Shown piece after piece: positions 18,711 through 27,592 of a stretch of DNA of 64,000 nt (positions within the stretch are counted from its first letter, which is position 1; every line of letters starts with the position of its first letter). Origin of the DNA: CAZTDD01 sp964612675 (lineage in GTDB: Bacteria; Hinthialibacterota; Hinthialibacteria; Hinthialibacterales; JAKPRU01). The position numbers were made by a program, and so were the translations under genes. The stretch is from NCBI GenBank assembly GCA_964612675.1, contig CAZTDD010000007.1, positions 40,053 through 104,052 of the forward strand, in the 5' to 3' direction. Under the pieces are notes generated by a model that had not been told where the DNA came from, did not search any database, and was given only the letters and a program-made list of their open reading frames with translations.

Positions 18711-18813
18711 CGCTTCGGCCGTGCAGATTGTTAATACAAGAGCAGCGAGATTTAGGTCGCAATTTTTCTGCGGGCACAGGAAACATAATGTTTCATCTGG
18801 CAGAGAAGGTTCT

Positions 18814-19554
18814 CTAATTACCTACTGCGTCGTGGTTTAGCGCGTCGTACTGTTTGGCTAGATCGTTCACCGCATCGTCGCTTTTGTCGATATCCAGCTC
18901 CAGCCAGTTTCCTTCAATGCCTTTTTTCGCAACGCGAATTCCCGCCGCTAACCGCCCCCGGTGGTCGCCACCGACCCGATCACCCGCGACCAACGCTGCG
19001 ATCAACCGATCCGCCAGACTCCCCGGAGTTTCCTCATACGCCTGAGCCATCCCAACGATCACCTCTCGGCCCGTTAGCGTATTGCCCTGACAGGAGTAAT
19101 ACCGTCCGCTCATCGCCGCCCAATAGAGGCTTTGCTCACCGGCCTCCGACGGGTTATGAACCGCCGTACGGCCGCGCATGTCGATGATTGCCAACTGACG
19201 CTGTTCCCGGTGCGGATCGCCGTCCAAAAGCTGTGCGAGGATCTCCTCCGGCGTTTTCCCAGCCTCCAACAGATCGAGTGCCTGTTCACCCCATTCGGGG
19301 TTGTGCCAGTGTTGCGTGCAAAACGCTTCGACACCCGCGCGAACGTACGGGACCACCTTGCCGACCGCAGGATACTTGCTTGCGACCGCGGCCCCACACA
19401 CACCGGTGTCCGGTTCGACCGCAACAATGGAGAAGGTGGCGGTAATCTCGCTTCGTGTAGCTCTGAATTTGTGTTGTGGATTGTCCTCTTTGGAGAGTCC
19501 CGCTTTCAGTAGGACTACTAAAGCGATCAAGATCAGAGGAATTGTGAGTTTCAC
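18814..19554 (-). CDS. DUF1028 family protein with signal peptide
   Basis: 246 residues; GTG start at 19554 with AAAGGAG upstream. A hydrophobic N-terminal segment (about 3-20) predicts export. The body is DUF1028: 'ATFSIVAVEPDTGVCGAAVASKYPAVGKVVPYVRAG', 'EAFCTQHW', 'AIIDMRGRTAVHNP', 'YYSCQGNTLTG', 'RLIAALVAGDRVGGDHRGRLAAGI'. The family is predicted to have an Ntn-hydrolase-like fold; in secreted forms substrate is unknown. It faces the symporter gene tail to tail. The C-terminus adds a short acidic helix. Confidence 0.88.
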   Translation of the reverse strand: MKLTIPLILIALVVLLKAGLSKEDNPQHKFRATRSEITATFSIVAVEPDTGVCGAAVASKYPAVGKVVPYVRAGVEAFCTQHWHNPEWGEQALDLLEAGKTPEEILAQLLDGDPHREQRQLAIIDMRGRTAVHNPSEAGEQSLYWAAMSGRYYSCQGNTLTGREVIVGMAQAYEETPGSLADRLIAALVAGDRVGGDHRGRLAAGIRVAKKGIEGNWLELDIDKSDDAVNDLAKQYDALNHDAVGN

Positions 19555-19639
19555 GGGAGATACTCCTTTCGATGGCGGGTCCGGTATTTCCGATTGGGCA
19601 CTTTATCGATAATTTCAGAAGTTCTTTTCCCTAAAAAGT

Positions 19640-19902
19640 GTGCCACCCCCAAGCGGAATTTGGGGGACCGCAAAAAGTCTGGGATACGGATTTCAACCCC
19701 CTCCTAACCTCCCCCGATCTTCGGGGGAGGAACATCTCGTCATCTCTCCCAACAAATCTTGGAGAAGACAACGATGCGATAGACGCGTGGTCTCCCCCAA
19801 AGATTGGGGGAGATTCAGAGGGGGTTGACTACCTTACTTCCTGTAGTCCGCCGACTTTTTGCGAGCCCCCCAAACGGAATTGGAGGTGGCACGCATTTTC
19901 TA
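19640..19902. mobile_element. MITE-like element with CGCAAAAAGTC / GACTTTTTGCG terminal inverted repeats
   Basis: The 412-bp gap between DUF1028 and the propeller gene is mostly this element. The left end, GTGCCACCCCCAAGCGGAAT then CGCAAAAAGTCTG, is mirrored on the right by CCGACTTTTTGCGAGCC and GGAGGTGGCAC, giving terminal inverted repeats of about 40 bp with mismatches. The interior contains CTCCCCCGATCTTCGGGGGAG and TCTCCCCCAAAGATTGGGGGAGA hairpins and GGATTTCAACCCCCTCC, also found at 25210. No transposase is encoded. Probably non-autonomous. Confidence 0.7.
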
Positions 19903-19966
19903 AGGCCAACTGGTTTCTCAGTAGCACTCTGCTTATTCGATTGGCGCTCCGACTGCGCGGTCAGTT

Positions 19967-22900
19967 CTACTTGGATTCGTAGCAGAGAAGGGCGCCGTCC
20001 GCTGTGGTCATGTACAATTTGCCCTCCGAGGCGATGAGGCCGTCGAAAGCGGGTAAGTAGTCCACTTTATACGTATTCAGCGTTTCACCGCTCTTTTTCG
20101 ACACCACTTGCAGGAAGCTGCCGTGGTCGCCCTGGAGCCATTCGGCCTGTTCCTGCATGCTCTTCTGGAACGCCTCTTCATTCGAGCGGCCCCACAGGCT
20201 CTTCTCATCCGCCACGTCACGCGGACCGGCCACGAACAGAAGATCGTTCGCCAATACCATCGCTTTGACCAGAATCTCCGGCTCGTCTTCGATCCAGTTG
20301 TATTTCAAAGCGGTGAGTTTGCTCACGGGCTGCTTGGCAAGCTGTTTCCAGTCCACGGTATGAGCCGCCAACTGGTTTTCTTTGCCTGTGGGATATCTGC
20401 CTTCAGGCCACCGGCTGCCTTCAAGATTGGGAATACCGACCCTACGGGCGGGCTCTTTGTTTGCGCTAAAGAGACGGTACTCGGACACGGATGTGTTACA
20501 CAGAAGCTCGAGATCGCGTCCGTACGAATAGGCGTTCTCCTCATCGATACAGAGGATGCGTCCGTACGGTACGCGCTTCGGTGGAAGCTGGAATTCCGCC
20601 CAGCCCTCACCGGCCGCTCGACCGTAGAGCCAATACGTCCGCTGGTGCCAGGATTCATCCAGAAACGAGATTGGCGCGAAAAGGTGGACCTCGTCGCCGT
20701 ATTGAGTGTCCGGACGCTGCGGTTCAACACGCACACGTTTGCCGTCCTTCGTGAAGGTCTGCGACTTCATGTATACATATTTGCCGTCGCTGGAGAGAAT
20801 GTCGGGCATTGCCACGGGCATGTGCTTTCCGGTCATGAGATCCTGCAGGTCTTTGTCTGAGCCCGGGACCTTGTCGTCCATTACGTTCTCAGCAATCAAC
20901 TTGCCCGTTTCAGGATCGAGGATCAGCATACGCAGTCCGCCATCGAGAAACATCGACCGACCCGCCACGCAATACAACTTCCCCTCCTCGATCAAAACAC
21001 TGCCCGAAATCGGCCAAACCGATTCAACCTGATCGTAAGAAACCAGCTGTCGGTCACTCGGGGCGGCCTGGAATTTCCAGACCAGTTTCCCGTCGGAGGC
21101 TCTCAATGCATATACCCAACCGTCCGCACAACCGAACAGCGCGAGTCCGTTGTACAGAGTCGGCGGCGAATCGACACGGCTGCCCGCGATAAAATGCCAA
21201 ATCTCATCGCCGGAAGTCGCATCCAGCGCATAAACGGTGTGTTCATCGACGGCGCTGACAAACACCTTTCCGTCTGCAGCAATCGGCTGGCTGAGCTTTG
21301 TTGAGAAGTTCTGATTCCAGCCCGGTGCGATATCGGCGTCGATACTTGTTTTAACGTAGCCGCTGCGCGTATTGTCATGACGAAATACCGGCCACTGGGA
21401 ATCCGAGTAATTTGTTTGTTTCATGTCTGCACCGTAGGCGGGGCCTTTGACTAACCGCTTCTCCGCGGACGGGGCTTTCGCTGATTGAGCGTTCGGAGCG
21501 ACGGCATTGAAACCATTCAGCTTCGACTGGTAATAGCACGCACAAGCGTGGGGACTCGCGTACACCATACCGTTTGCAGGCATCGCGCCGTATACGCACC
21601 CACCTCGCACCCAATGAGCGATCGACCAGGTATCCGCCTGCATGTCGTACACAGTATTTCCCATAATCGGCGGTAGCAGATACTTTTTCGTCGCCTTGCC
21701 CGGATAACACCGCTGGTGGATGTAGAACGAGTCGATGGGGTTGGTGTGTTCTTTGAGAATCTCACCGTCGAGCAAGTTATAGGTCGTGAATTTGCCTCGA
21801 TTATCACGCCCCATCACCCATAGTCTGTTGCCGATAACGTATACATCTTCAAGGCTGTAGTGACCTGAAATGGGCTTATTCTCGGCAGACCAAATAATGT
21901 CGCCTGTCTTGGGGTTGAGCACGAAAATCTGTTTTTGCGGTGCGAACACGATATGGTTCTCGCACATGATGAGTCGTGGCCCGGCATATCCGGTGAGAAC
22001 CTGTTTCATCTCCGAGACGTCTGTCGACCACAGATCCTCGCCGGTCTTTCTGTCGAAAGCACGGACGGCGTTCCCGTCGTACAAACAGACTTTCTCCTCG
22101 TCGACAGCCAGGGTCATCGGGACCACGGGTAGTTCATGTTCCCAAAGAAGATCTCCACTTATGGAATCGAGCGCTTTGACGATGCGGGTTCCTGCGCCGC
22201 GTTTCCAGGCAAAGAGTTGACTCGCCCGGTCTCTTTCTTTCCAGCAGTTGGCATTTTGTTGATTGTAGTCGACCGGTTGATCGTCGGGGTCGACGGCGGC
22301 GAACACAACGCCGTTGGAAACGACGAGTTCGAAAGTCGTCGCGGTATCATTGTATTCTTGGAGCACATCGCCGGTGGCCGCGTCGAGGCAAAGGAGATTC
22401 TCACCGGTCCCGGGCGAGAGATAGACCTTGTCTTCGATTGCGACGAGACGTCTCGGAAGCCAGCCGGGGCCACTCTTCAGCGGATAGAGGTGGTTGAACC
22501 AACTTTTAAGCGGCATCTTCCAAAGTACCACACCGTTGAACGCATCGCGCGCTGTCAGGTAATTCTCGGCGGGGAGCTGGATCGATGCGATTCGGCCTTC
22601 GTCCATGACGTAGAAGATCCGGCCGTCTGCGGAGACCATGGCGTTCATGCTGGCGGTATGCTCGTGGCTTCTGGCCCATAGCGGCCCGCCTGTCCAGCGC
22701 AGACCATTCGGTTTTCCCGCAACGAGGTCATTGGAGACAGAACTGCCACACGGATCGTGTAGATAATGTGTCCATTCGTCGATCTCGTCCGGCCATTCCC
22801 TCTGGGCGATCTTCCAACCGTCGAGTTGGCTCACGGAAGACGTTTTCAGGCCGGGAATACTGTGTCCCTCTTTGACCAGAACAAACCCTTCAGGCGCCAG

Positions 22901-23263
22901 GACACGCATGACCTCGTCGTTTGAGAGGTTTCCGGGGTCAGAAACGATCAGCAGGTTGACCATGCTGTCGACATAGGGTAGATGTTTCCCGTCGAACTGC
23001 TTTATCGAGACATTCCCGTATCGGCCTGCGGATTTCACTTTCTCCCTGGCGGCCATGACGGTCGCGGAATTTTCGGAAAGGGCTTGTACAACAAATGAAT
23101 CGTCTGTGCCGAGTGCGGCGGCGTATGTTCCGTCTTCGCAGCCTACACACACGATGAGTCCGCCTTTGACACCGGTTGTGTGAACGACTTTCTCTACGGT
23201 GACCGCTTCGGCGGCACTGAACGAAACAAACAGGGCGAACAAAACTAAGAATCCTTTTCGCAC
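19967..23263 (-). CDS. Secreted PQQ-like beta-propeller protein with N-terminal methyltransferase-like domain
   Basis: 1,098 residues; GTG start 23263 preceded by AAGGAG. Signal peptide residues 1-20. Residues ~25-135 look like a class I SAM methyltransferase: 'GGLIVCVGCEDGTYAAAL' (motif I-like), 'FDGKHLPY.DSMVNLLIV' and 'EVMRVLAPEGFVLVKEG' (post-motif strands). Two PQQ/WD-like propellers follow, with repeats such as 'VYALDATSGDEIWHF', 'GWVYALRASDGKLVWKF', 'CLDAATGDVLQEY'. A His/Cys cluster 'SPHACACYY' lies mid-protein. The same architecture recurs at 30029-33253. Motif I lacks the canonical acidic loop end, and extracytoplasmic SAM is not expected, so a structural or binding role for that domain is likely. 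Confidence 0.82.
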   Translation of the reverse strand: MRKGFLVLFALFVSFSAAEAVTVEKVVHTTGVKGGLIVCVGCEDGTYAAALGTDDSFVVQALSENSATVMAAREKVKSAGRYGNVSIKQFDGKHLPYVDSMVNLLIVSDPGNLSNDEVMRVLAPEGFVLVKEGHSIPGLKTSSVSQLDGWKIAQREWPDEIDEWTHYLHDPCGSSVSNDLVAGKPNGLRWTGGPLWARSHEHTASMNAMVSADGRIFYVMDEGRIASIQLPAENYLTARDAFNGVVLWKMPLKSWFNHLYPLKSGPGWLPRRLVAIEDKVYLSPGTGENLLCLDAATGDVLQEYNDTATTFELVVSNGVVFAAVDPDDQPVDYNQQNANCWKERDRASQLFAWKRGAGTRIVKALDSISGDLLWEHELPVVPMTLAVDEEKVCLYDGNAVRAFDRKTGEDLWSTDVSEMKQVLTGYAGPRLIMCENHIVFAPQKQIFVLNPKTGDIIWSAENKPISGHYSLEDVYVIGNRLWVMGRDNRGKFTTYNLLDGEILKEHTNPIDSFYIHQRCYPGKATKKYLLPPIMGNTVYDMQADTWSIAHWVRGGCVYGAMPANGMVYASPHACACYYQSKLNGFNAVAPNAQSAKAPSAEKRLVKGPAYGADMKQTNYSDSQWPVFRHDNTRSGYVKTSIDADIAPGWNQNFSTKLSQPIAADGKVFVSAVDEHTVYALDATSGDEIWHFIAGSRVDSPPTLYNGLALFGCADGWVYALRASDGKLVWKFQAAPSDRQLVSYDQVESVWPISGSVLIEEGKLYCVAGRSMFLDGGLRMLILDPETGKLIAENVMDDKVPGSDKDLQDLMTGKHMPVAMPDILSSDGKYVYMKSQTFTKDGKRVRVEPQRPDTQYGDEVHLFAPISFLDESWHQRTYWLYGRAAGEGWAEFQLPPKRVPYGRILCIDEENAYSYGRDLELLCNTSVSEYRLFSANKEPARRVGIPNLEGSRWPEGRYPTGKENQLAAHTVDWKQLAKQPVSKLTALKYNWIEDEPEILVKAMVLANDLLFVAGPRDVADEKSLWGRSNEEAFQKSMQEQAEWLQGDHGSFLQVVSKKSGETLNTYKVDYLPAFDGLIASEGKLYMTTADGALLCYESK

Positions 23264-23424
23264 GATTGATCTCCTTATCGGTTTTGGACCTTATTATGGA
23301 ACTGGGATACCACCCCTAAAACCATACTCCCCGTTCCGCGAACGGTCAATCGCTGGGGGGAAGCTGGTTCTTAGACTTGTCTGATGAGCGAACTAAACAT
23401 GGCAATCTCATAATGGTGGGAGAA

Positions 23425-24912
23425 TTATCTCTTCATCACCTGGATGTCCGCTATCCTGTACAAACCATCCTTATCCGTTATGGTTGGCTCGAACGCCAAA
23501 GACACATTCCTTTCCTCCTGCTTCGATAGCAGCTTCATCTTGAGCGTATATTTACCGGTAGCAAGTGCCGACGGGATACTGATGGAATAGGTCTCCTTGC
23601 ATATCTCTTTCGGTATCCATCTTTCATTATGCGCGTCCAATTCGAATTCGTGTGTGGCAGGGCCTTCGAAACGAATTATCAACTTGTACGGATGATAGGC
23701 TGGTGCGACGCCTTTGTTCTCCCATGTTACTGAGATGTTGTGCGTCTCCCCGGCTTGAAATGTATCCGGTATTTCAACATTGTGTATAAAATACCAGTAT
23801 CCACATCGATTCAGTAATTCCTCGGTAAGCTCTGGATTGTCGGTGAACCAGTCGTCGGCATCGCCGTGATACCCGATATAGGTTGCGTGAAGCACATCGA
23901 GGGCTCCTCGAAAGACATCGGCTCCGGTTTTTTCTTTGCTGCGTTTCCGGAGCGAAGAGCCCGGACGGCCCAGCCAATTGCCGTCCCGTTTGACGGCGTG
24001 ATAATGCTGGAGTTCCAACACATTCGGCATTGTACGGTATGAGTCTGCAAAGAGTTCCGGACTGCGCACTGTGTCAGAATCGAAATGGTTCTTCACATAA
24101 GAATCGACCAGGATGCTATCGTCGCGGTAGGATATGTCCCATTCGAGAATATGTTTATGTAACATCTCGCGTTTGTTGTTGTCCTTGACGGCATGTACAA
24201 AATCGTCGGAAATAATTAACTGAGTTTTCGGAACATATTTCCGATAAAGATCAACGTGGAGTTTGCGTTCCTTATAGCCGTATTCCAGTCGACTTCCGCT
24301 ATGCAAATGTCCCTCTCCCCAATCGCCGATGCTGCCGATATCTACATAGCGGACCCACGGTTTACCGTCGTAGCGATTGCCGAAGGCTCTCAGGAAATTC
24401 TCCAGTTTTTCGAGAAAAATAGGATCGTCGAAAACCGGCTCCCATGGTCCGTCAGGGCCTACCTTCTTCCCCCCACGATAAAACCCGCCCTTCGCACCGG
24501 CCTCCATGACCCATTTTGGCGTCGCATACTGTTGTTCGATTCGATCGGTGCTTGTTTCTTTGCAGCTGATTCGAAACGCGACTTTCAGCCCGTGTGCGCG
24601 CCACTTATCGATGATCGAGTCGATCAGATCCCAGTTGAAATTTCCCTCTTCCGGTTCGAGATAGGCCCAGGCGAGTCGAATGTAGATATGATCCATGCCC
24701 GGGAAATCAAGGATGTGTGAATCGTCTTCGATGATGTATTTATTGATATGATTGTCCGGATAATGGTGATACCACCCCTTATGGGGGTTCTCAAGAGGAA
24801 TCTTATCGTTCCAATGATTGCGCATATCCACTTCACGGGAGAGAGAAGGGAAAGGTATGCAGACTGTGAATATGATTATCCCAATGAAAACCACACGTGT
24901 AGAATGCTTCAT
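23425..24912 (-). CDS. Secreted DUF4832-type glycoside hydrolase-like protein
   Basis: 495 residues, ATG 24912 after GGAGG, with an N-terminal hydrophobic signal segment (~7-24). The N-terminal region is a TIM barrel: 'ENPHKGWYHHY', 'IYIRLAWAYLEPEEGNFNWDLIDSIIDKW', 'GLKVAFRISC', 'VRYVDIGSIGDWGEGH' (Glu in WGEGH is the likely acid/base, as in GH42/GH-A-like barrels). Residues ~370-495 form the DUF4832 beta-sandwich with 'ISVTWENKGVAPAYHPY'. Families with this pairing are glycosidase-like, with few characterised members. The divergent upstream region carries a TGGTATAACCA palindrome at 25094. Confidence 0.78.
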   Translation of the reverse strand: MKHSTRVVFIGIIIFTVCIPFPSLSREVDMRNHWNDKIPLENPHKGWYHHYPDNHINKYIIEDDSHILDFPGMDHIYIRLAWAYLEPEEGNFNWDLIDSIIDKWRAHGLKVAFRISCKETSTDRIEQQYATPKWVMEAGAKGGFYRGGKKVGPDGPWEPVFDDPIFLEKLENFLRAFGNRYDGKPWVRYVDIGSIGDWGEGHLHSGSRLEYGYKERKLHVDLYRKYVPKTQLIISDDFVHAVKDNNKREMLHKHILEWDISYRDDSILVDSYVKNHFDSDTVRSPELFADSYRTMPNVLELQHYHAVKRDGNWLGRPGSSLRKRSKEKTGADVFRGALDVLHATYIGYHGDADDWFTDNPELTEELLNRCGYWYFIHNVEIPDTFQAGETHNISVTWENKGVAPAYHPYKLIIRFEGPATHEFELDAHNERWIPKEICKETYSISIPSALATGKYTLKMKLLSKQEERNVSLAFEPTITDKDGLYRIADIQVMKR

Positions 24913-25093
24913 ATCGGTCGTTGCCTCCGCTTTGGGTTCTTCGAGTAATGTTGGAATTTAGGGGTACGATACTCTTTCTGCTTTGGCCGGTCAATCGGCT
25001 GCCGAAGATGGGCTATTTGGCGGTTTCCATGCCTACATACAACTGTCCTTTCTTTAAGGGTGGTCATTTCCATTCTCTTTGAAAGACAGTGTA

Positions 25094-25105
25094 TGGTATA
25101 ACCAA
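25094..25105. promoter_or_regulatory. TGGTATAACCAA palindrome, candidate GntR/FadR-type operator (site 1)
   Basis: TGGT-ATA-ACCA fits the TGGTnnnACCA consensus known for FadR/PdhR-like GntR regulators. It lies 182 bases upstream of the DUF4832 gene start and is repeated identically at 25730. No GntR gene is in the window. Alternatively the two copies are a 12-bp duplication produced by insertion of the repeats between them. Confidence 0.35.
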
Positions 25106-25136
25106 TGTCAGTGAGTCGCGAAGAAGGCGAGCGGTT

Positions 25137-25166
25137 TGCTGGGAGGGCAAGGCTCCCGCCGAGCCG
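25137..25166. repeat. GGGAGGGC...CTCCCGCCGAGCCG dispersed repeat, copy 1
   Basis: GGGAGGGCAAGGCTCCCGCC followed by GAGCCG. Related copies are at 38201-38275, 47463-47507 and 56884-57060. GC-rich and self-complementary (GGGAG/CTCCC). Confidence 0.7.
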
Positions 25167-25181
25167 AAAAAAGAGCGGCTT

Positions 25182-25629
25182 ACCAGGATTGACGGTGTCG
25201 CAAAAAGTCGGAAAACGGATTTCAACCCCCTCCTCTACGGCTCTCATGTTTGCCTCCGGCAAGCCATGAGATTCCTCCCCCGATCTTCGGGGGAGGAAAA
25301 AGAAACGAGCATGTCTTTAGCGTCCAACATCTCCCTCGGTCCTGATGCCGTCGCAAAAAGTCCGAAATTGGCGGCGGAAGTCCCCTCTCCCCCCGGGAGA
25401 GGGATAGGGTGAGGGGCTATCATTGCACTGGATTCGGGTATTATTCTTCGCTTGTGTATTCGCCAGACACAGCAAATCAAGCAGAGGCAAAAGGTGTTTG
25501 TGATGACAGGAAATCACTAAATACAGAGGGGGGCTGACGCAAAATGCAAAGATCCCTCACCCCGCCCTCTCCCAGAGGGAGAGGGGAAGAACTCCGCCGA
25601 CTTTTTGCGAGCCCGTCAATCTTGGGGGC
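25182..25629. mobile_element. Composite MITE-like element
   Basis: The left end GATTGACGG-TGTCGCAAAAAGTCGG and the right end CCGACTTTTTGCGAGCCCGTCAATC are inverted copies. A further internal TCGCAAAAAGTCCG at ~25359 marks a nested unit. Segment 25374-25612, with the CCCCTCTCC/GGGAGAGGG hairpin, a ~90-bp core (GATTCGGGTATTATTCTTCG onwards) and the CCCTCACCCCGCCCTCTCCC hairpin, is present in inverted orientation at 57115-57360 with few differences. The 868-bp gene-free stretch 24913-25780 is otherwise empty apart from the two palindromes. Confidence 0.7.
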
Positions 25630-25729
25630 GAAGCGCTCTTTCGGATCGTTTCCGTATTTTGAGACAGTCTCAGGAGGTTCGTCCTCCCCCCACACCGTGC
25701 CACCGAAGAGTTTAACTTTATGACGTTGG

Positions 25730-25741
25730 TGGTATAACCAA
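25730..25741. promoter_or_regulatory. TGGTATAACCAA palindrome, candidate GntR/FadR-type operator (site 2)
   Basis: Identical to the site at 25094. It lies 39 bases before the ATG of the ceramidase-like gene, a position suited to repression. Motif match only. Confidence 0.4.
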
Positions 25742-25780
25742 CAGGAGTGGCTGCCGCAATTCTGCGATAGGAGATAGATC

Positions 25781-27238
25781 ATGAATTCCAACCATGCTTT
25801 GTTTCGTATTTCTACTTGTTTTATTCTTGCGGTTTTTCTCTTTCTTGCCCCCACTGAAGCCGTTGAATCAGCGGCGACATCCCGCGTCTTCCTTGCCGGT
25901 GCGGCTGCGAGCAACATCACACCGCCACTAGGCGGGATGGTCATCGGAGGCTGGAGACCGATTCCGGCCACACACATTCATGACGACCTTTTCGCGAAGT
26001 GCCTGGTTTTGGATAACCAGGAGACACGGTTGGTCTTCGTCGTATGCGACAATTTGGGATTGCCGCGTGAAGTTTGTGACGCCGCGAAAAATATCATTCA
26101 TGAGAAGACCGATATTCCCGTGGAAAATATCATGATATCGGCCACCCATACCCACTCGGCGGTTTCCGCACGGGGCCCCAACCGGCTGCTCCCCAGCGAG
26201 CCCTTGAACGATTATCAGCAGTTTCTCGTTCAGCGAATTGCAGACGGGGTACGCTGTGCGGTGAACAATCTCGAACCGGCTCGGATTGGCTGGGGCAGTG
26301 CGGATGAGCCGACCTCGGTATTCAACCGGCGTTGGTATATGAAGCCGGGAGACGAGCTTCGCAATCCGTTCGGCGGAGTCGACAAAGTACGGATGAATCC
26401 GCCTCGGGCCAGCGACAATCTGCTCGAACCCGCCGGGCCGACCGACCCGGAGATTACGTTTCTTTCCGTGCAGTCCACGGAGGGTCGCCCCATAGCGCTG
26501 CTGGCGAATTACTCGCTGCATTATGTCGGCGGTGTCAGAAGCGGGGATGTCTCAGCCGATTATTATGGAATATTTGCGGACCGGATTGCGGAGCTGATTC
26601 AGGCGGACCGGCAAAGCCCGCCGTTTGTTGCGATGATGAGTAACGGTACCAGCGGAGATATCAACAATATCGATTTCACCAACAAATCAGAGCGGCTTCC
26701 TCGCTATCAAAAGATGCGTGAGGTGGCCGAATTGACGGCCCAAGCGGTATATGAAGCGTATCCGGATGTGGAATATCGAGACTGGGTGGAACTCGGAGCC
26801 CGCCAGGAAGAACTGACGCTCGACGTTCGCAAACCCAGCCCGAAGCTCTTGAAGTATTTTGAAAATGTGCTTGCGAAACCGGAGGACGCGGAGCCGTATC
26901 ATCGTCGCGAGAAAACCTACGCGAGACGTGTCATGCAACTCCATGAAGGGCCGGACGAGGTGGATGTTGTTCTTCAGGCCTTCCGCGTTGGCGATACCGC
27001 TGTCTCTGCGATACCATTCGAAGTACTCGTTGAAATCGGTCTGGAATTGAAGGAGAAGACCCCATTTAACCATGCATTTACCGTATCGCTGGCCAACGGT
27101 TCGTACGGGTATTTGCCGACAGTGAGGCAGCATAAACTGGGCGGTTATGAAACGTGGATGGGAACAAATATTGTTGAAATCGAAGCAGCGCCGAAAATAG
27201 TCAGCACGTTGTTGGATTTACAGAAAGAACTTCGGTAG
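25781..27238 (+). CDS. Secreted neutral/alkaline ceramidase-like hydrolase
   Basis: 485 residues; signal peptide 1-27 ending near TEA; GGAG lies 9 bases before the ATG. The N-terminal domain of neutral/alkaline non-lysosomal ceramidases is visible: 'AGAAASNITPPLGG', 'HIHDDLFAKCLVLD', 'FVVCDNLGLPREV', 'MISATHTHSAV' (zinc-ligand His pair), 'LANYSLHYVGG' and 'MSNGTSGDINNID'. The ceramidase C-terminal Ig-like domain is absent and the protein is shorter than true ceramidases (~650 residues). In this type of genome such proteins are numerous and their substrates unproven; amide or ester hydrolysis is the general expectation. Confidence 0.85.
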   Translation: MNSNHALFRISTCFILAVFLFLAPTEAVESAATSRVFLAGAAASNITPPLGGMVIGGWRPIPATHIHDDLFAKCLVLDNQETRLVFVVCDNLGLPREVCDAAKNIIHEKTDIPVENIMISATHTHSAVSARGPNRLLPSEPLNDYQQFLVQRIADGVRCAVNNLEPARIGWGSADEPTSVFNRRWYMKPGDELRNPFGGVDKVRMNPPRASDNLLEPAGPTDPEITFLSVQSTEGRPIALLANYSLHYVGGVRSGDVSADYYGIFADRIAELIQADRQSPPFVAMMSNGTSGDINNIDFTNKSERLPRYQKMREVAELTAQAVYEAYPDVEYRDWVELGARQEELTLDVRKPSPKLLKYFENVLAKPEDAEPYHRREKTYARRVMQLHEGPDEVDVVLQAFRVGDTAVSAIPFEVLVEIGLELKEKTPFNHAFTVSLANGSYGYLPTVRQHKLGGYETWMGTNIVEIEAAPKIVSTLLDLQKELR

Positions 27239-27592
27239 AGGGGATAGTGGATTACATTCCTGCTAAGACCACGCCCTCAACGCCGTCATTCCGAGCCGCG
27301 AACGGTCGGAGTCCGTGATTTGAGAAAGAAAGATTGACTGTCTGCAGCTGGTCACTTTACCGTCATCGCGAGCAAGGCAGTTTCCTCTTCCGTCATCGCG
27401 ACCGAAGCGTGGCGATCTCTTCGTTACACAGGGTGGCCCCGGTTGCCCTTTCTTCTTGTTCCGTTTTTTCGTGTTTTCGTGTTTCAATATCTTCCCAGCC
27501 AGCGTCGTTCCCCTCAGCGGTGGGATAGCGACGATCTCTCCGCAGATTCTCTGGGCGCGCACTTCCGAGGAGCGTAATCCACCAAAACTGTC
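27239..27592. repeat. Gene-free stretch with GTCATCGCGA...GGCGATCTCTTCG repeat
   Basis: No gene is supported here. It contains CGTCATCGCGAGCAAGGCAG and CGTCATCGCGACCGAAGCGT followed by GGCGATCTCTTCGTTACA, resembling the 'CGTCATTGCGAG...GCGATCTC' dispersed palindromic repeats common in many genomes. It separates two convergent genes. Confidence 0.5.

Noticed and set aside
20108..20860. 250-codon plus-strand frame opposite the first propeller gene
   Set aside because: Shadow of the true minus-strand gene; no domain or ribosome site.
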